A stretch of DNA of 6,357 bases from Prevotellaceae bacterium (GTDB taxonomy: Bacteria > Bacteroidota > Bacteroidia > Bacteroidales > Bacteroidaceae), in assembly GCA_030536165.1 (NCBI GenBank), contig JAUNQM010000156.1, positions 1 through 6,357 of the forward strand, in the 5' to 3' direction. The notes below the pieces were generated by a model. That model was not told where the DNA came from. It did no database searches and saw only the letters and a list, made by a program, of their open reading frames with translations. The position numbers and the translations under genes were made by a program. Numbering within the stretch: the first letter of the stretch is position 1; each line of letters begins with the position of its first letter. Positions 1-6,321 of this stretch are shown one piece after another.

Positions 1-1
1 C

Positions 2-454
2 TCTGGTTTAGCAATGGCACAAATGCCTGACCTTGTTTTGAAAGACATACACGGCAAAAAGGTTGCTGTAAACACGCTTGGTAAGAAAGGTAAGCCTGTC
101 ATTATCGACTTTTTCGCAACTTGGTGCAAGCCGTGCCTGAGAGAGCTCAACGCAATAGCCGACGTCTATGAAGACTGGCAGAAAGAGACAGGGTGCCAGT
201 TGGTTGCAGTGTCTATCGACCGTGCCCAGAACATGAACAAGGTGGCTCCGCTGGTTAGCGAAAACGACTGGCCTTTTGAGATGGTTTTGCTCGACCCTAA
301 CAGTGACCTTCAGCGTAGTCTCAGCATTCTCATGCCTCCTTACGTGCTCATTCTCGATGGAAATGGCAAGATTGTCTTCAGACACAATGGCTATAAGGAC
401 GGCGACGAAAAAGCCATCCTCGCAGCATTGAGAAAGCTTAAGAAGAAAAAATAA
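2..454 (+). CDS. TlpA/thioredoxin-like exported disulfide reductase, 5'-truncated
   Basis: This is a thioredoxin-fold protein of the TlpA/ResA type, expected to reduce or exchange disulfides on the periplasmic side of the inner membrane. Counting from the Met at base 14, the WCKPC active site puts the redox cysteines at C38 and C41, after the usual hydrophobic strand (VIIDFFATW). The cis-proline is probably P109 in MPPYVLILD, and the DGNGKIV turn after it is typical of the family. The reading frame is open to the left edge and encodes S-G-L-A before that Met. S-G-L-A-M-A|Q looks like the end of a signal peptide, so base 14 is probably an internal Met and the true start lies outside the window. 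The protein ends in a lysine-rich tail. It is the first visible member of the four-gene run and lies 65 bases before the barrel gene. Its substrate cannot be read from sequence. Confidence 0.87.
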   Translation, partial: SGLAMAQMPDLVLKDIHGKKVAVNTLGKKGKPVIIDFFATWCKPCLRELNAIADVYEDWQKETGCQLVAVSIDRAQNMNKVAPLVSENDWPFEMVLLDPNSDLQRSLSILMPPYVLILDGNGKIVFRHNGYKDGDEKAILAALRKLKKKK

Positions 455-499
455 AGAACTTCTAGGATAACTAGAATTTCTAGATTAGCTAGAAACCCG
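455..499. repeat. Degenerate 9-bp tandem repeat with CTAG core, five units
   Basis: Five 9-base units start directly after the stop codon of the thioredoxin gene, at 455, 464, 473, 482 and 491. A rough consensus is AGAATTNCT. Because each unit starts AG and most end CT, CTAG recurs at exactly 9-base spacing (462, 471, 480, 489). The array also folds as two adjacent perfect hairpins with 5-base loops: 460-476 (stem TTCTAG/CTAGAA) and 477-495 (stem TTTCTAG/CTAGAAA). There is no T-tract after it, so it is not a classical terminator, although it could stabilise the mRNA 3' end or attenuate read-through. A related array lies at 3145-3180. Confidence 0.75.
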
Positions 500-519
500 C
501 AAAACAGCAAAAAGAAAGA

Positions 520-2253
520 ATGTACAACCCACGAACAACAATACAACAAAAGGCAAAACTGGTGTTTGCCTTTTTTGTCGGCTGCCTGCTACCTGCCAGT
601 CAGTCTTTCGCTCAAGAAGAAGACTTTGAGATAGAAAAGACACCAGCAGTGACTTTGAACGGAAGTATTCAGAGCGACTTTATGATTGCCCCGCAAACAG
701 ATGCCGCAATTGGAGCTTACGATGATTCATACGACAACTCCTCGTTCCTCAACAACACATTCGTAGATTTGCAGTTGCAGAGCAAATGGATTGATGCTGG
801 CGGTAGGTTTGAGTTGAAGCAATGGCCTATGCCTGGCTTCGATGACCAATACAACGACTTCAAAGGGTGGGGCGTGCCAAACCTATGGGCAAAGTTCAAG
901 ACAAATGTTGTCGATGTAACTCTCGGTACATTCTATGAACAGTTCGGTTCAGGATTCATCCTCCGAGCATACGAAGAACGCTCATTAGGCGTGGATAATT
1001 CCATACTTGGTGCAAGGGTTGCCGTGCGACCTTTCAGCGGAGCACAGATAAAAGCCATCTGCGGAAAGCAGCGTGCATACTGGGATTGGGACACAGGGCT
1101 TATCACTGGTGCCGATGCCGAATTGTCGTTAGATGAACTTATAACGAAATGGAGCGAGAACGATACTCACTTGACTATCGGTGGCTCGTGGATAAACAAG
1201 CGCGAAGACCCTGACGAAACAATAATGGCCGACGTTACGCATAAACTTAACCTGCCTAAGTATGTCAATGCCTTTGACGCCAGAGTCAGGTTTCAGAAGA
1301 GTGATTTCTCTGTTCTTGCAGAGTACGCACAGAAAAGCGCTGACCCTAATTCTTTGAATAACTACATTTACAGCAGGGGTAACGCAGCGATGCTTTCGGC
1401 GAGCTATTCCCACAGCGGAATATCACTCTTGGCACAGGTGAAACGCTCTGAAAACATGGGATTCAGAAACAAACGCAGTGCACCGACCTTGTGTACCGCA
1501 TACTACATTAACCACCTTCCTGCATTCACGCTCGACCACACTTATGCTTTAGCTGCCTTATACCCTTACGTAACCAACACAGAAGGCGAATGGGGTTATC
1601 AGGGAGCTATCGGTTATAATTTCAAGCGCAGGAGCACTCTTGGAGGAAAATACGGTACAAAACTTAAGCTTAACTACTCGCTGGTAAGAGGTCTTGAACA
1701 CAACAACCTCAAAGGCGACCCAGGAACTGATGGCTACAAGAACTGCTTCTTCAAGAATGGCGACACTTACTATCAGGACCTGAACCTGCAGATTGATAAA
1801 CGCTTCACGAAACAGTTTGAAGGGCACTTTATGTATATGTATCAGCAGTTCAATAAGACAGTGCTCCGCGGTGAGGGCGGAAACATCTACAGCAATATAT
1901 TTATTGGCGACGGTAAATGGACCATCAACGATAGGTTTACACTTCGTGCAGAAGCTCAATACCTCATGACAGAACACGAAAGCGGCGACTGGGGCTGTGG
2001 ACTGATTGAACTGTCGGTTGCACCTTATTTGATGTTTAGCGTGTCTGACCAGATAGGACGCACCGAACCTGAAAACGGTGTGTATGGAGAAAAAGCACAT
2101 TATTATAATGCTGCCGTCACTTTCGACTACAAAGCTCACAGGATAATGATTGGCTACGGCCGCACACGTGCAGGCTACAACTGTACTGGTGGCGTATGCC
2201 GCTTCGTCCCTGCAAGCAAGGGTGTGACAATTAACTACAACTATAATTTTTAA
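520..2253 (+). CDS. DUF6029-type outer-membrane beta-barrel protein
   Basis: This 577-residue exported protein is probably an outer-membrane beta-barrel of the Bacteroidetes DUF6029 family. The family name is recognised by eye from the N-terminal segment (NGSIQSDFM, a conserved FVDLQLQSKW region and TLGTFYEQFGSG). Its function is unknown. A type I signal peptide is clear: basic start, hydrophobic core at about residues 14-26, cleavage after S-F-A31 before Q32. The mature chain is rich in alternating aromatic strands and ends in an aromatic residue (INYNYNF), as barrel proteins do. Six mature cysteines lie at 181, 325, 409, 493, 555 and 560, the last two as a CTGGVC loop close to the C-terminus. 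This fits its place between two thioredoxin-fold genes. The ATG at 520 is chosen because it gives the complete signal peptide; its leader is A-rich and lacks a Shine-Dalgarno sequence. A transporter or porin-like role is possible but not shown. Confidence 0.82.
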   Translation: MYNPRTTIQQKAKLVFAFFVGCLLPASQSFAQEEDFEIEKTPAVTLNGSIQSDFMIAPQTDAAIGAYDDSYDNSSFLNNTFVDLQLQSKWIDAGGRFELKQWPMPGFDDQYNDFKGWGVPNLWAKFKTNVVDVTLGTFYEQFGSGFILRAYEERSLGVDNSILGARVAVRPFSGAQIKAICGKQRAYWDWDTGLITGADAELSLDELITKWSENDTHLTIGGSWINKREDPDETIMADVTHKLNLPKYVNAFDARVRFQKSDFSVLAEYAQKSADPNSLNNYIYSRGNAAMLSASYSHSGISLLAQVKRSENMGFRNKRSAPTLCTAYYINHLPAFTLDHTYALAALYPYVTNTEGEWGYQGAIGYNFKRRSTLGGKYGTKLKLNYSLVRGLEHNNLKGDPGTDGYKNCFFKNGDTYYQDLNLQIDKRFTKQFEGHFMYMYQQFNKTVLRGEGGNIYSNIFIGDGKWTINDRFTLRAEAQYLMTEHESGDWGCGLIELSVAPYLMFSVSDQIGRTEPENGVYGEKAHYYNAAVTFDYKAHRIMIGYGRTRAGYNCTGGVCRFVPASKGVTINYNYNF

Positions 2254-2267
2254 GGATTCCCCCATTT

Positions 2268-2295
2268 CGTCATTCTGAACTTGATTCAGAATCTC
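2268..2295. repeat. Palindromic dispersed intergenic repeat
   Basis: The spacer between the barrel gene and the Omp28 lipoprotein gene contains an 8-bp perfect inverted repeat (ATTCTGAA at 2272-2279, TTCAGAAT at 2285-2292) around a 5-base loop. The surrounding words (CGTCATTCTGAACTTG before, AGAATCTC after) match a repeat I recognise as widespread between genes in Bacteroidetes and some other bacteria. The element may extend on the right into CTTCGGGA. It probably forms a hairpin in the transcript after the barrel gene. No T-tract follows, so termination is not supported. Confidence 0.65.
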
Positions 2296-2327
2296 CTTCG
2301 GGACGTTCAAAATAAAAGATTTTAACA

Positions 2328-3146
2328 ATGAAAATATTTACAAAACTGTCTCTCTCACTCTTTGCTTTGGCATTCTTCTCTTCATGCTCAAATATTGCCG
2401 ACGATGAACGGCTTATCTATGTAGAGCCAGAACTGGCACAGCGCAATGTGCTGATTGAAGATTTCACTGGTCAGCGTTGCGTCAACTGTCCGAAAGCAAC
2501 CGAGGTCATTGAAGAAATAAAGAAAGTCTATGGCGAGAACATAATCTCTGTGGCAATACATTCTGGTCCGAATGGAGTTGACAAAGATGGTGCTTATAAA
2601 GGCGTAGCTTTTCAGGGCTTGGCTAACAGCATAGGCAATGAATACTGGAACGAATGGTTTACAAGCGGCACAGGTCAGCCAATCGCAAAAATAAACCGAG
2701 GCGAAGCCACCAACGACTACAACAATTGGAGCGCAGCTGTGGCACAGGCTATGCAAGCAAGTACAGAAGTGCAGATTGATGCCGTGACAAACTATGACCA
2801 AGAAACACGCCAACTGACAATAAACACCGACCTGATTGGTAAGGCAAACACCTCTGCAAAGTTGCAGATTCTTCTCACAGAAGACAGCATACAGTCATTG
2901 CAAGTAATGCCTGATGGAAGCTATAATTCCTACTACATCCATAATCATGTGTTCCGTGATGTAGTAAATGGCACTTGGGGCGAAGACTTCACGTTTGGCG
3001 AAGGAATAATCGGCAAGCAGCACACCTACACCATTCCTGAAAAATACAACGCAGAACACATGAACGTTGTCATTTTCGTATATAATGCAAGTGGTGTCGA
3101 GCAAGTGATTTCCGTGCCAGTCATAAAGAATATAGCCCCTTTATAG
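2328..3146 (+). CDS. Omp28-related outer-membrane lipoprotein
   Basis: This 272-residue lipoprotein belongs to the Omp28-related family, named after a Porphyromonas gingivalis outer-membrane protein. The family role is not firmly known. The signal peptide ends in a lipobox (F-S-S-C20), so C20 should be lipidated. Acidic residues D25, D26 and E27 soon after it could act as a surface-export signal, but they sit further from the cysteine than the described Bacteroidetes signals. The N-terminal half is a thioredoxin-like domain: strand NVLIEDFTG, then CVNC (C51, C54), then helix and ISVAIHSG, with the likely cis-proline at P118 in GTGQP. Residues from about 145 on form a beta-rich domain (ITV/QIL strands, YYIHNHVFRDVVNG). 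It lacks the C-terminal extensions of the next gene, whose Omp28 domain is a paralogous module. The start at 2328 follows an A/T-rich leader 74 bases after the barrel gene. Confidence 0.85.
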   Translation: MKIFTKLSLSLFALAFFSSCSNIADDERLIYVEPELAQRNVLIEDFTGQRCVNCPKATEVIEEIKKVYGENIISVAIHSGPNGVDKDGAYKGVAFQGLANSIGNEYWNEWFTSGTGQPIAKINRGEATNDYNNWSAAVAQAMQASTEVQIDAVTNYDQETRQLTINTDLIGKANTSAKLQILLTEDSIQSLQVMPDGSYNSYYIHNHVFRDVVNGTWGEDFTFGEGIIGKQHTYTIPEKYNAEHMNVVIFVYNASGVEQVISVPVIKNIAPL

Positions 3147-3180
3147 AATAGCGAGATAATCCAGAATAGCCAGCAAAGTA
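3145..3180. repeat. Degenerate 9-bp tandem repeat, four units
   Basis: Four 9-base units start at 3145, 3154, 3163 and 3172. The consensus is close to AGAATAGCC; the first and third units differ at one base, and the last is degenerate. The first unit begins on the last two bases of the TAG stop codon of the lipoprotein gene. The spacing and the AG-A-(A/T)-T start match the array at 455-499, where one unit reads AGATTAGCT, so the two are probably the same repeat family. Unlike that array, this one lacks CTAG and does not form clean hairpins. Confidence 0.6.
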
Positions 3181-3214
3181 ACAGCAATCCATAACAATTA
3201 AACATAATAAAATT

Positions 3215-6151
3215 ATGAAGAAATTATTTACTCTCGTAGTAGCATTGATGGTTTCTGCCACCATCTTTGCCAACGACACATTCCAGTTCTGCTATAAAGA
3301 TGGAACTGTAATCCCTTCTGGCAGCACAGTCGTAGCTGACCAGATAGAAGAAGACCCTTTCTTCGGTGATAAGATGCTTCCATCAGGCATCTACGTTAAG
3401 AACACAAGTGAAGATTATGCTAATGTGAATCTCACTTACACAATCAACAGCATTCCTAATGGCACACTCCAAGTGTGCTTCCCAGAGAATTGCTACACAA
3501 AAGACAAGCCTGGTACTTATGACAACGGCACTGGCGAACTTGCTCCAGGCGAGATTAGGTCTATGCAAACAGAATGGCTGCCAATGGAAGAAGGCGTCTG
3601 CACGGCTACTTTCACTATCAGCGAAGTCAGCTTAGGCAAGATGGAATGCTCTACTATAACTGTCAAGTTCCAGTATGGCAATGTTGGCACGGAGGTAATT
3701 TGGGGTTACTATACTGGCGATGGAAAGAAACTGATGGGACTTGGTGCAAGTGCCACATCATATAATGTAGCCATTTTCGTCCCTGGTAGTGGTGTGCTTG
3801 GCGGAAGCAAGATTTCAGGTTTGAAGATTCCTGTTGCTGACGGTTCATGCGTAACTAAAATCATAGGCTGGGTAGCAGACAAGTTGCAAACCACAATGTC
3901 TTACCTTACAACCAAGGATCTGGAAACTATACCAGCTGGTCAGAATAAAAACACTAACGACATCTATGGAACTGTTACTTTCGACACTCCTATCACAGTT
4001 CCTGCTGAAGGATGCTACGTTGGTTATCAGCTTACATTATCGTCGATTTCAACAACAGGAGGTAAATATCCATTGTTGCTTGACAACACAACATATGATG
4101 CCAACGGTTGCTTTGCCTATATGAATAAAAACTGGGATGTTTTAGGCTCAGATTATGGCGTATCTGGACTCCAGGTTGTACTTCAGGGTGTAGATCAGCC
4201 TGCAGCCGCTGCACAAATCGCGTCAATCGAAAGAGTTATTACTGCTGCAAACGAAGAGAAGGAAGTTCTCGCAACAATCGCCTCTGACGGTAGCGAAGAA
4301 GTAAAGAACATTGAATATACAGTAGATGTTAACGGCACGGTTACTACTAATACTGCAACAGTCAGCATACCTGCAGGATTCAATAAGCAAGGCTCTGCAA
4401 AGATTAAAATCAAAGCACCAGAGGCAATCGGCGAATATACCGTAAAAATGCGTGTAACCAAAGTAAATGGTGCAGACAACTCACTTGCAAGCAATGTTAC
4501 GAATGCTACTATTTCAAATGTTCTGCGCAAGGTTGACCGCAACTCTGTTATTGAACAATTCACAGGGACAACTTGTGGTTGGTGTCCAGCTGGCCATGCA
4601 GCAATGCATAATTTGCGTGAGGCATACGGCGATCGCTTTATAGGTATTGCACTCCACCAATCTGCCACTTCACCTGCAATTGATGCTATGTTCTTCAAGT
4701 ATTATAGGAATGTAGGCTATACAGCTGCTCCTCAGGCAATGGTTGATGGCACTACGTTGTGGGATGCTAACGAACTTGTTTATGGCACTGGTAAATATGA
4801 GACCATTGTGGAAGAATTTAATGATTACTGCAGCATGTATGCTTTGGCTGACATTAACATGACAGCAAAGTGGGCAAATAGGGAAGAACGTTCAGTAGAA
4901 GTCAATGCTGACATCGAAGCACTTTCTAATGGCGAATACTCTGTAGCATACGTTCTCACAGCCGACAGTCTTCACGGTACAGGTACACCTTTCCGCCAGA
5001 CTAACTACTGGTCAGAAGGCACTCCTACATACTGGGAAATCACCGACCCTACATTGTCTGAATACTGCAAGGGTGGCAAATATGGTCAGAGTTACGTATT
5101 CCCTTACTTTATGGACGTAGCTGTGGCAAGCTCTTATACTCAGGCTGGCATAAACCAGGCAGACGATTTAGGCACAATGAAGGCTGGCGAAAAGAAGTCA
5201 AGCAGCTATACATTGACATTGCCTGCCACTCCAACCAATCTTGTAAGTACACTCGATGAAAACAAACACAACATCTATGCTATTGTACTCGTCTTTGCAC
5301 CTGACGGAACAATCGCAAATGCAAAGCGCATCAGAGTCACTAATGATGGCTTGAAGGGCGATGCAAATGATGACGGCGTAGTTGATGTTTCCGACATCAC
5401 AACAATTGCTGCCTATATTTTGAGTGGCACGGCTTCACCATTCATTTATGATAATGCCGATGTTGATGGCGATGGCGAAATCACTGTTGCCGACATCACT
5501 GCAACAGCATCCATCATCCTCGGCAAGGGAACAACAAACCACGAATACGTTGACCTTGGTCTGCCAAGCAAAACCCTGTGGGCAACTTGCAACGTAGGTG
5601 CCGAGAAACCAGAGGACTTTGGAAAGTACTTTGCTTGGGGCGAGACGGTAGGTTATGGCTCCGATACAACTGATGGTCACTCATTTGATTGGGCAAGCTA
5701 CAAGTGGAGCGGAGGAACAAACGAATCTATGACTAAGTACTGCACTAACAGCGACTATGGTACAGTTGACAACAAGAAAGTACTCGATTCTGACGACGAT
5801 GCCGCTACCGTCAACTGGGGCAGCGACTGGTGTATGCCGACTTTAGACCAGATAGAAGAGCTTATCAACTCCGAATATACCACAACAGAATGGACCGCCG
5901 TTAACGGAGTAAATGGTAGAAAGGTAACGAGCAAGAGCAATGGCAACAGCATTTTCTTGCCTGCAGCAGGTTTCCGCAGCGGTAGTTCTATCAACGATGC
6001 TGGGGTTTACGGTGACTACAAGACTCGTTCGCTCAATTCTGAAATCAGCTGCTACGCGAGCAGCCTCGACTTCAATTCGGAGAAGATTGCCTGTTACTAC
6101 AGCGATCGCTGCTTCGGGTTCAGCGTGCGACCAGTGCGCGTTCAGAAATAG
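3215..6151 (+). CDS. Secreted multidomain protein: Omp28/thioredoxin-like domain, dockerin-like repeats, C-terminal FISUMP domain
   Basis: This is a 978-residue exported protein with no lipobox; the signal peptide is cleaved after I-F-A19. The domains are read by eye. Residues 20-162 are a cysteine-containing beta domain. Residues 163-328 are a second beta-rich, jelly-roll-like domain starting WGYYTGDG. Residues 330-436 are an Ig-like segment (EYTVDVNGTVTTNTATVSIP). Residues about 437-712 are an Omp28-like domain with a CGWC site (C454, C457) and probable cis-Pro P506. Residues 715-770 hold two dockerin-type calcium loops, D716-N718-D720-G721-D727 and D749-D751-D753-G754-D760, each followed by a helix. 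Residues 776-978 are a FISUMP domain (DLGLPSKTLWATCNVGA, YFAWGE, DWCMPT, FLPAAGFRSGSS, FGFSVRPVR). The FISUMP part follows the dockerin pair after only about five residues, suggesting a fused module. No type IX secretion C-terminal domain is visible. Binding to a surface ligand is inferred; nothing shows the ligand. The ATG at 3215 has an A/T-rich leader and yields the signal peptide. Confidence 0.87.
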   Translation: MKKLFTLVVALMVSATIFANDTFQFCYKDGTVIPSGSTVVADQIEEDPFFGDKMLPSGIYVKNTSEDYANVNLTYTINSIPNGTLQVCFPENCYTKDKPGTYDNGTGELAPGEIRSMQTEWLPMEEGVCTATFTISEVSLGKMECSTITVKFQYGNVGTEVIWGYYTGDGKKLMGLGASATSYNVAIFVPGSGVLGGSKISGLKIPVADGSCVTKIIGWVADKLQTTMSYLTTKDLETIPAGQNKNTNDIYGTVTFDTPITVPAEGCYVGYQLTLSSISTTGGKYPLLLDNTTYDANGCFAYMNKNWDVLGSDYGVSGLQVVLQGVDQPAAAAQIASIERVITAANEEKEVLATIASDGSEEVKNIEYTVDVNGTVTTNTATVSIPAGFNKQGSAKIKIKAPEAIGEYTVKMRVTKVNGADNSLASNVTNATISNVLRKVDRNSVIEQFTGTTCGWCPAGHAAMHNLREAYGDRFIGIALHQSATSPAIDAMFFKYYRNVGYTAAPQAMVDGTTLWDANELVYGTGKYETIVEEFNDYCSMYALADINMTAKWANREERSVEVNADIEALSNGEYSVAYVLTADSLHGTGTPFRQTNYWSEGTPTYWEITDPTLSEYCKGGKYGQSYVFPYFMDVAVASSYTQAGINQADDLGTMKAGEKKSSSYTLTLPATPTNLVSTLDENKHNIYAIVLVFAPDGTIANAKRIRVTNDGLKGDANDDGVVDVSDITTIAAYILSGTASPFIYDNADVDGDGEITVADITATASIILGKGTTNHEYVDLGLPSKTLWATCNVGAEKPEDFGKYFAWGETVGYGSDTTDGHSFDWASYKWSGGTNESMTKYCTNSDYGTVDNKKVLDSDDDAATVNWGSDWCMPTLDQIEELINSEYTTTEWTAVNGVNGRKVTSKSNGNSIFLPAAGFRSGSSINDAGVYGDYKTRSLNSEISCYASSLDFNSEKIACYYSDRCFGFSVRPVRVQK
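6014..6140 (+). other. Candidate hypervariable (DGR variable-region-like) end of the FISUMP domain
   Basis: Codons about 935-975 of gene 4 align without gaps to the family pattern I know (GxYWSSSLN...YxLxFNS...RYYGxSVRPV) but differ at the exposed positions. Residues 959-967 (ACYYSDRCF, bases 6089-6115) are nine consecutive NNC/NNT codons, and C946, Y947, S949, S950 and D952 are also NNC. Such codons are what adenine mutagenesis of AAC/AAT template codons produces. The segment then runs into an unvarying, G+C-rich end (FGFSVRPVR). Lectin-fold C-termini are the usual DGR targets. The boundaries are approximate, and neither a template repeat nor a reverse transcriptase is in the window. An ordinary divergent FISUMP paralogue would look similar, because family-typical Tyr, Asn, Ser and Asp codons are also NNY. 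Confidence 0.4.
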
Positions 6152-6152
6152 T

Positions 6153-6204
6153 GCCTCCTAACCCAAAGAGGCCGACCTCTAACTCCTTCCCATAGGGTGG
6201 GTAA
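6153..6204. repeat. Nested hairpin element after gene 4
   Basis: Directly after the stop codon the DNA turns C- and G-rich, with two similar modules starting CCTCCTAAC (6154-6162) and CCTCTAAC (6176-6183). Possible stems are AGAGG/CCTCT around loop CCGA (6167-6180), GCCTC/GAGGC (6153-6157 with 6168-6172), CCC/GGG (6189-6197), and ACCCA (6161-6165) with TGGGT (6198-6202). The alternatives are mutually exclusive in part. It resembles the hairpin-forming CCTCCTAACCC-type intergenic repeats of Bacteroidetes. A structured 3' untranslated region or a hairpin next to a DGR variable region are other readings. Confidence 0.4.
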
Positions 6205-6246
6205 GATAGCATAGGCGAGGACGCAACCCCTTGTGTTTAACGCATC

Positions 6247-6290
6247 ACATCCCTCATGCAGGTAAGTCTGTGGGGGGGATGTTGTTTGTA
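6247..6290 (+). terminator. Weak candidate terminator stem-loop
   Basis: ACATCCC (6247-6253) pairs with GGGATGT (6276-6282), and the stem can extend inward by a T-G wobble and a C-G pair. The loop is about 18 bases. The right arm includes a run of seven G (6272-6278), and a moderately T-rich stretch (TTGTTTGT) follows. It is the only terminator-like structure after the four-gene run, but the long loop and interrupted T-tract make this a low-confidence call. Confidence 0.25.
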
Positions 6291-6321
6291 AGTTGTAAAT
6301 TGGAAGTTGTCACTTGGTAAG
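6286..6321. repeat. Degenerate 7-bp tandem repeat
   Basis: Units of seven bases begin at 6286, 6293, 6300 and 6307, with an eight-base variant at 6314. The consensus is TTGTAAG, and each unit starts TTG. The array is intergenic and has no open frame of its own. It is distinct from the 9-bp arrays in length and sequence. The remainder of the tail (6322-6357) shows nothing I can assign. Confidence 0.55.

Noticed and set aside
455..499. CRISPR-like array
   Set aside because: The units are 9 bases, abut one another without spacers and are degenerate; no cas gene is present.
1558..2328. 256-residue minus-strand open frame across the end of the barrel gene
   Set aside because: It is antisense to a convincing coding region, its own product has no recognisable family or domain, and its N-terminus is only the translated palindromic repeat.
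455..3214. Internal promoters in the spacers
   Set aside because: No TTTG / TAnnTTTG pair of the Bacteroidetes type with proper spacing was found in 455-519, 2254-2327 or 3147-3214.
4195..4698. 167-residue minus-strand open frame inside gene 4
   Set aside because: It is the complement of the Ig-like and Omp28 coding sequence, whose domain motifs are clear on the + strand; it has no leader and no family resemblance.
5357..5522. Evidence of a cellulosome
   Set aside because: Dockerin-like loops alone do not show this; no cohesin, cellulase or scaffoldin is encoded in the window.
4629..6109. Two GCGATCGC octamers (4629-4636, 6102-6109), as in cyanobacterial HIP1
   Set aside because: Only two copies, both inside codons that the protein needs, in a genome that is clearly not cyanobacterial.
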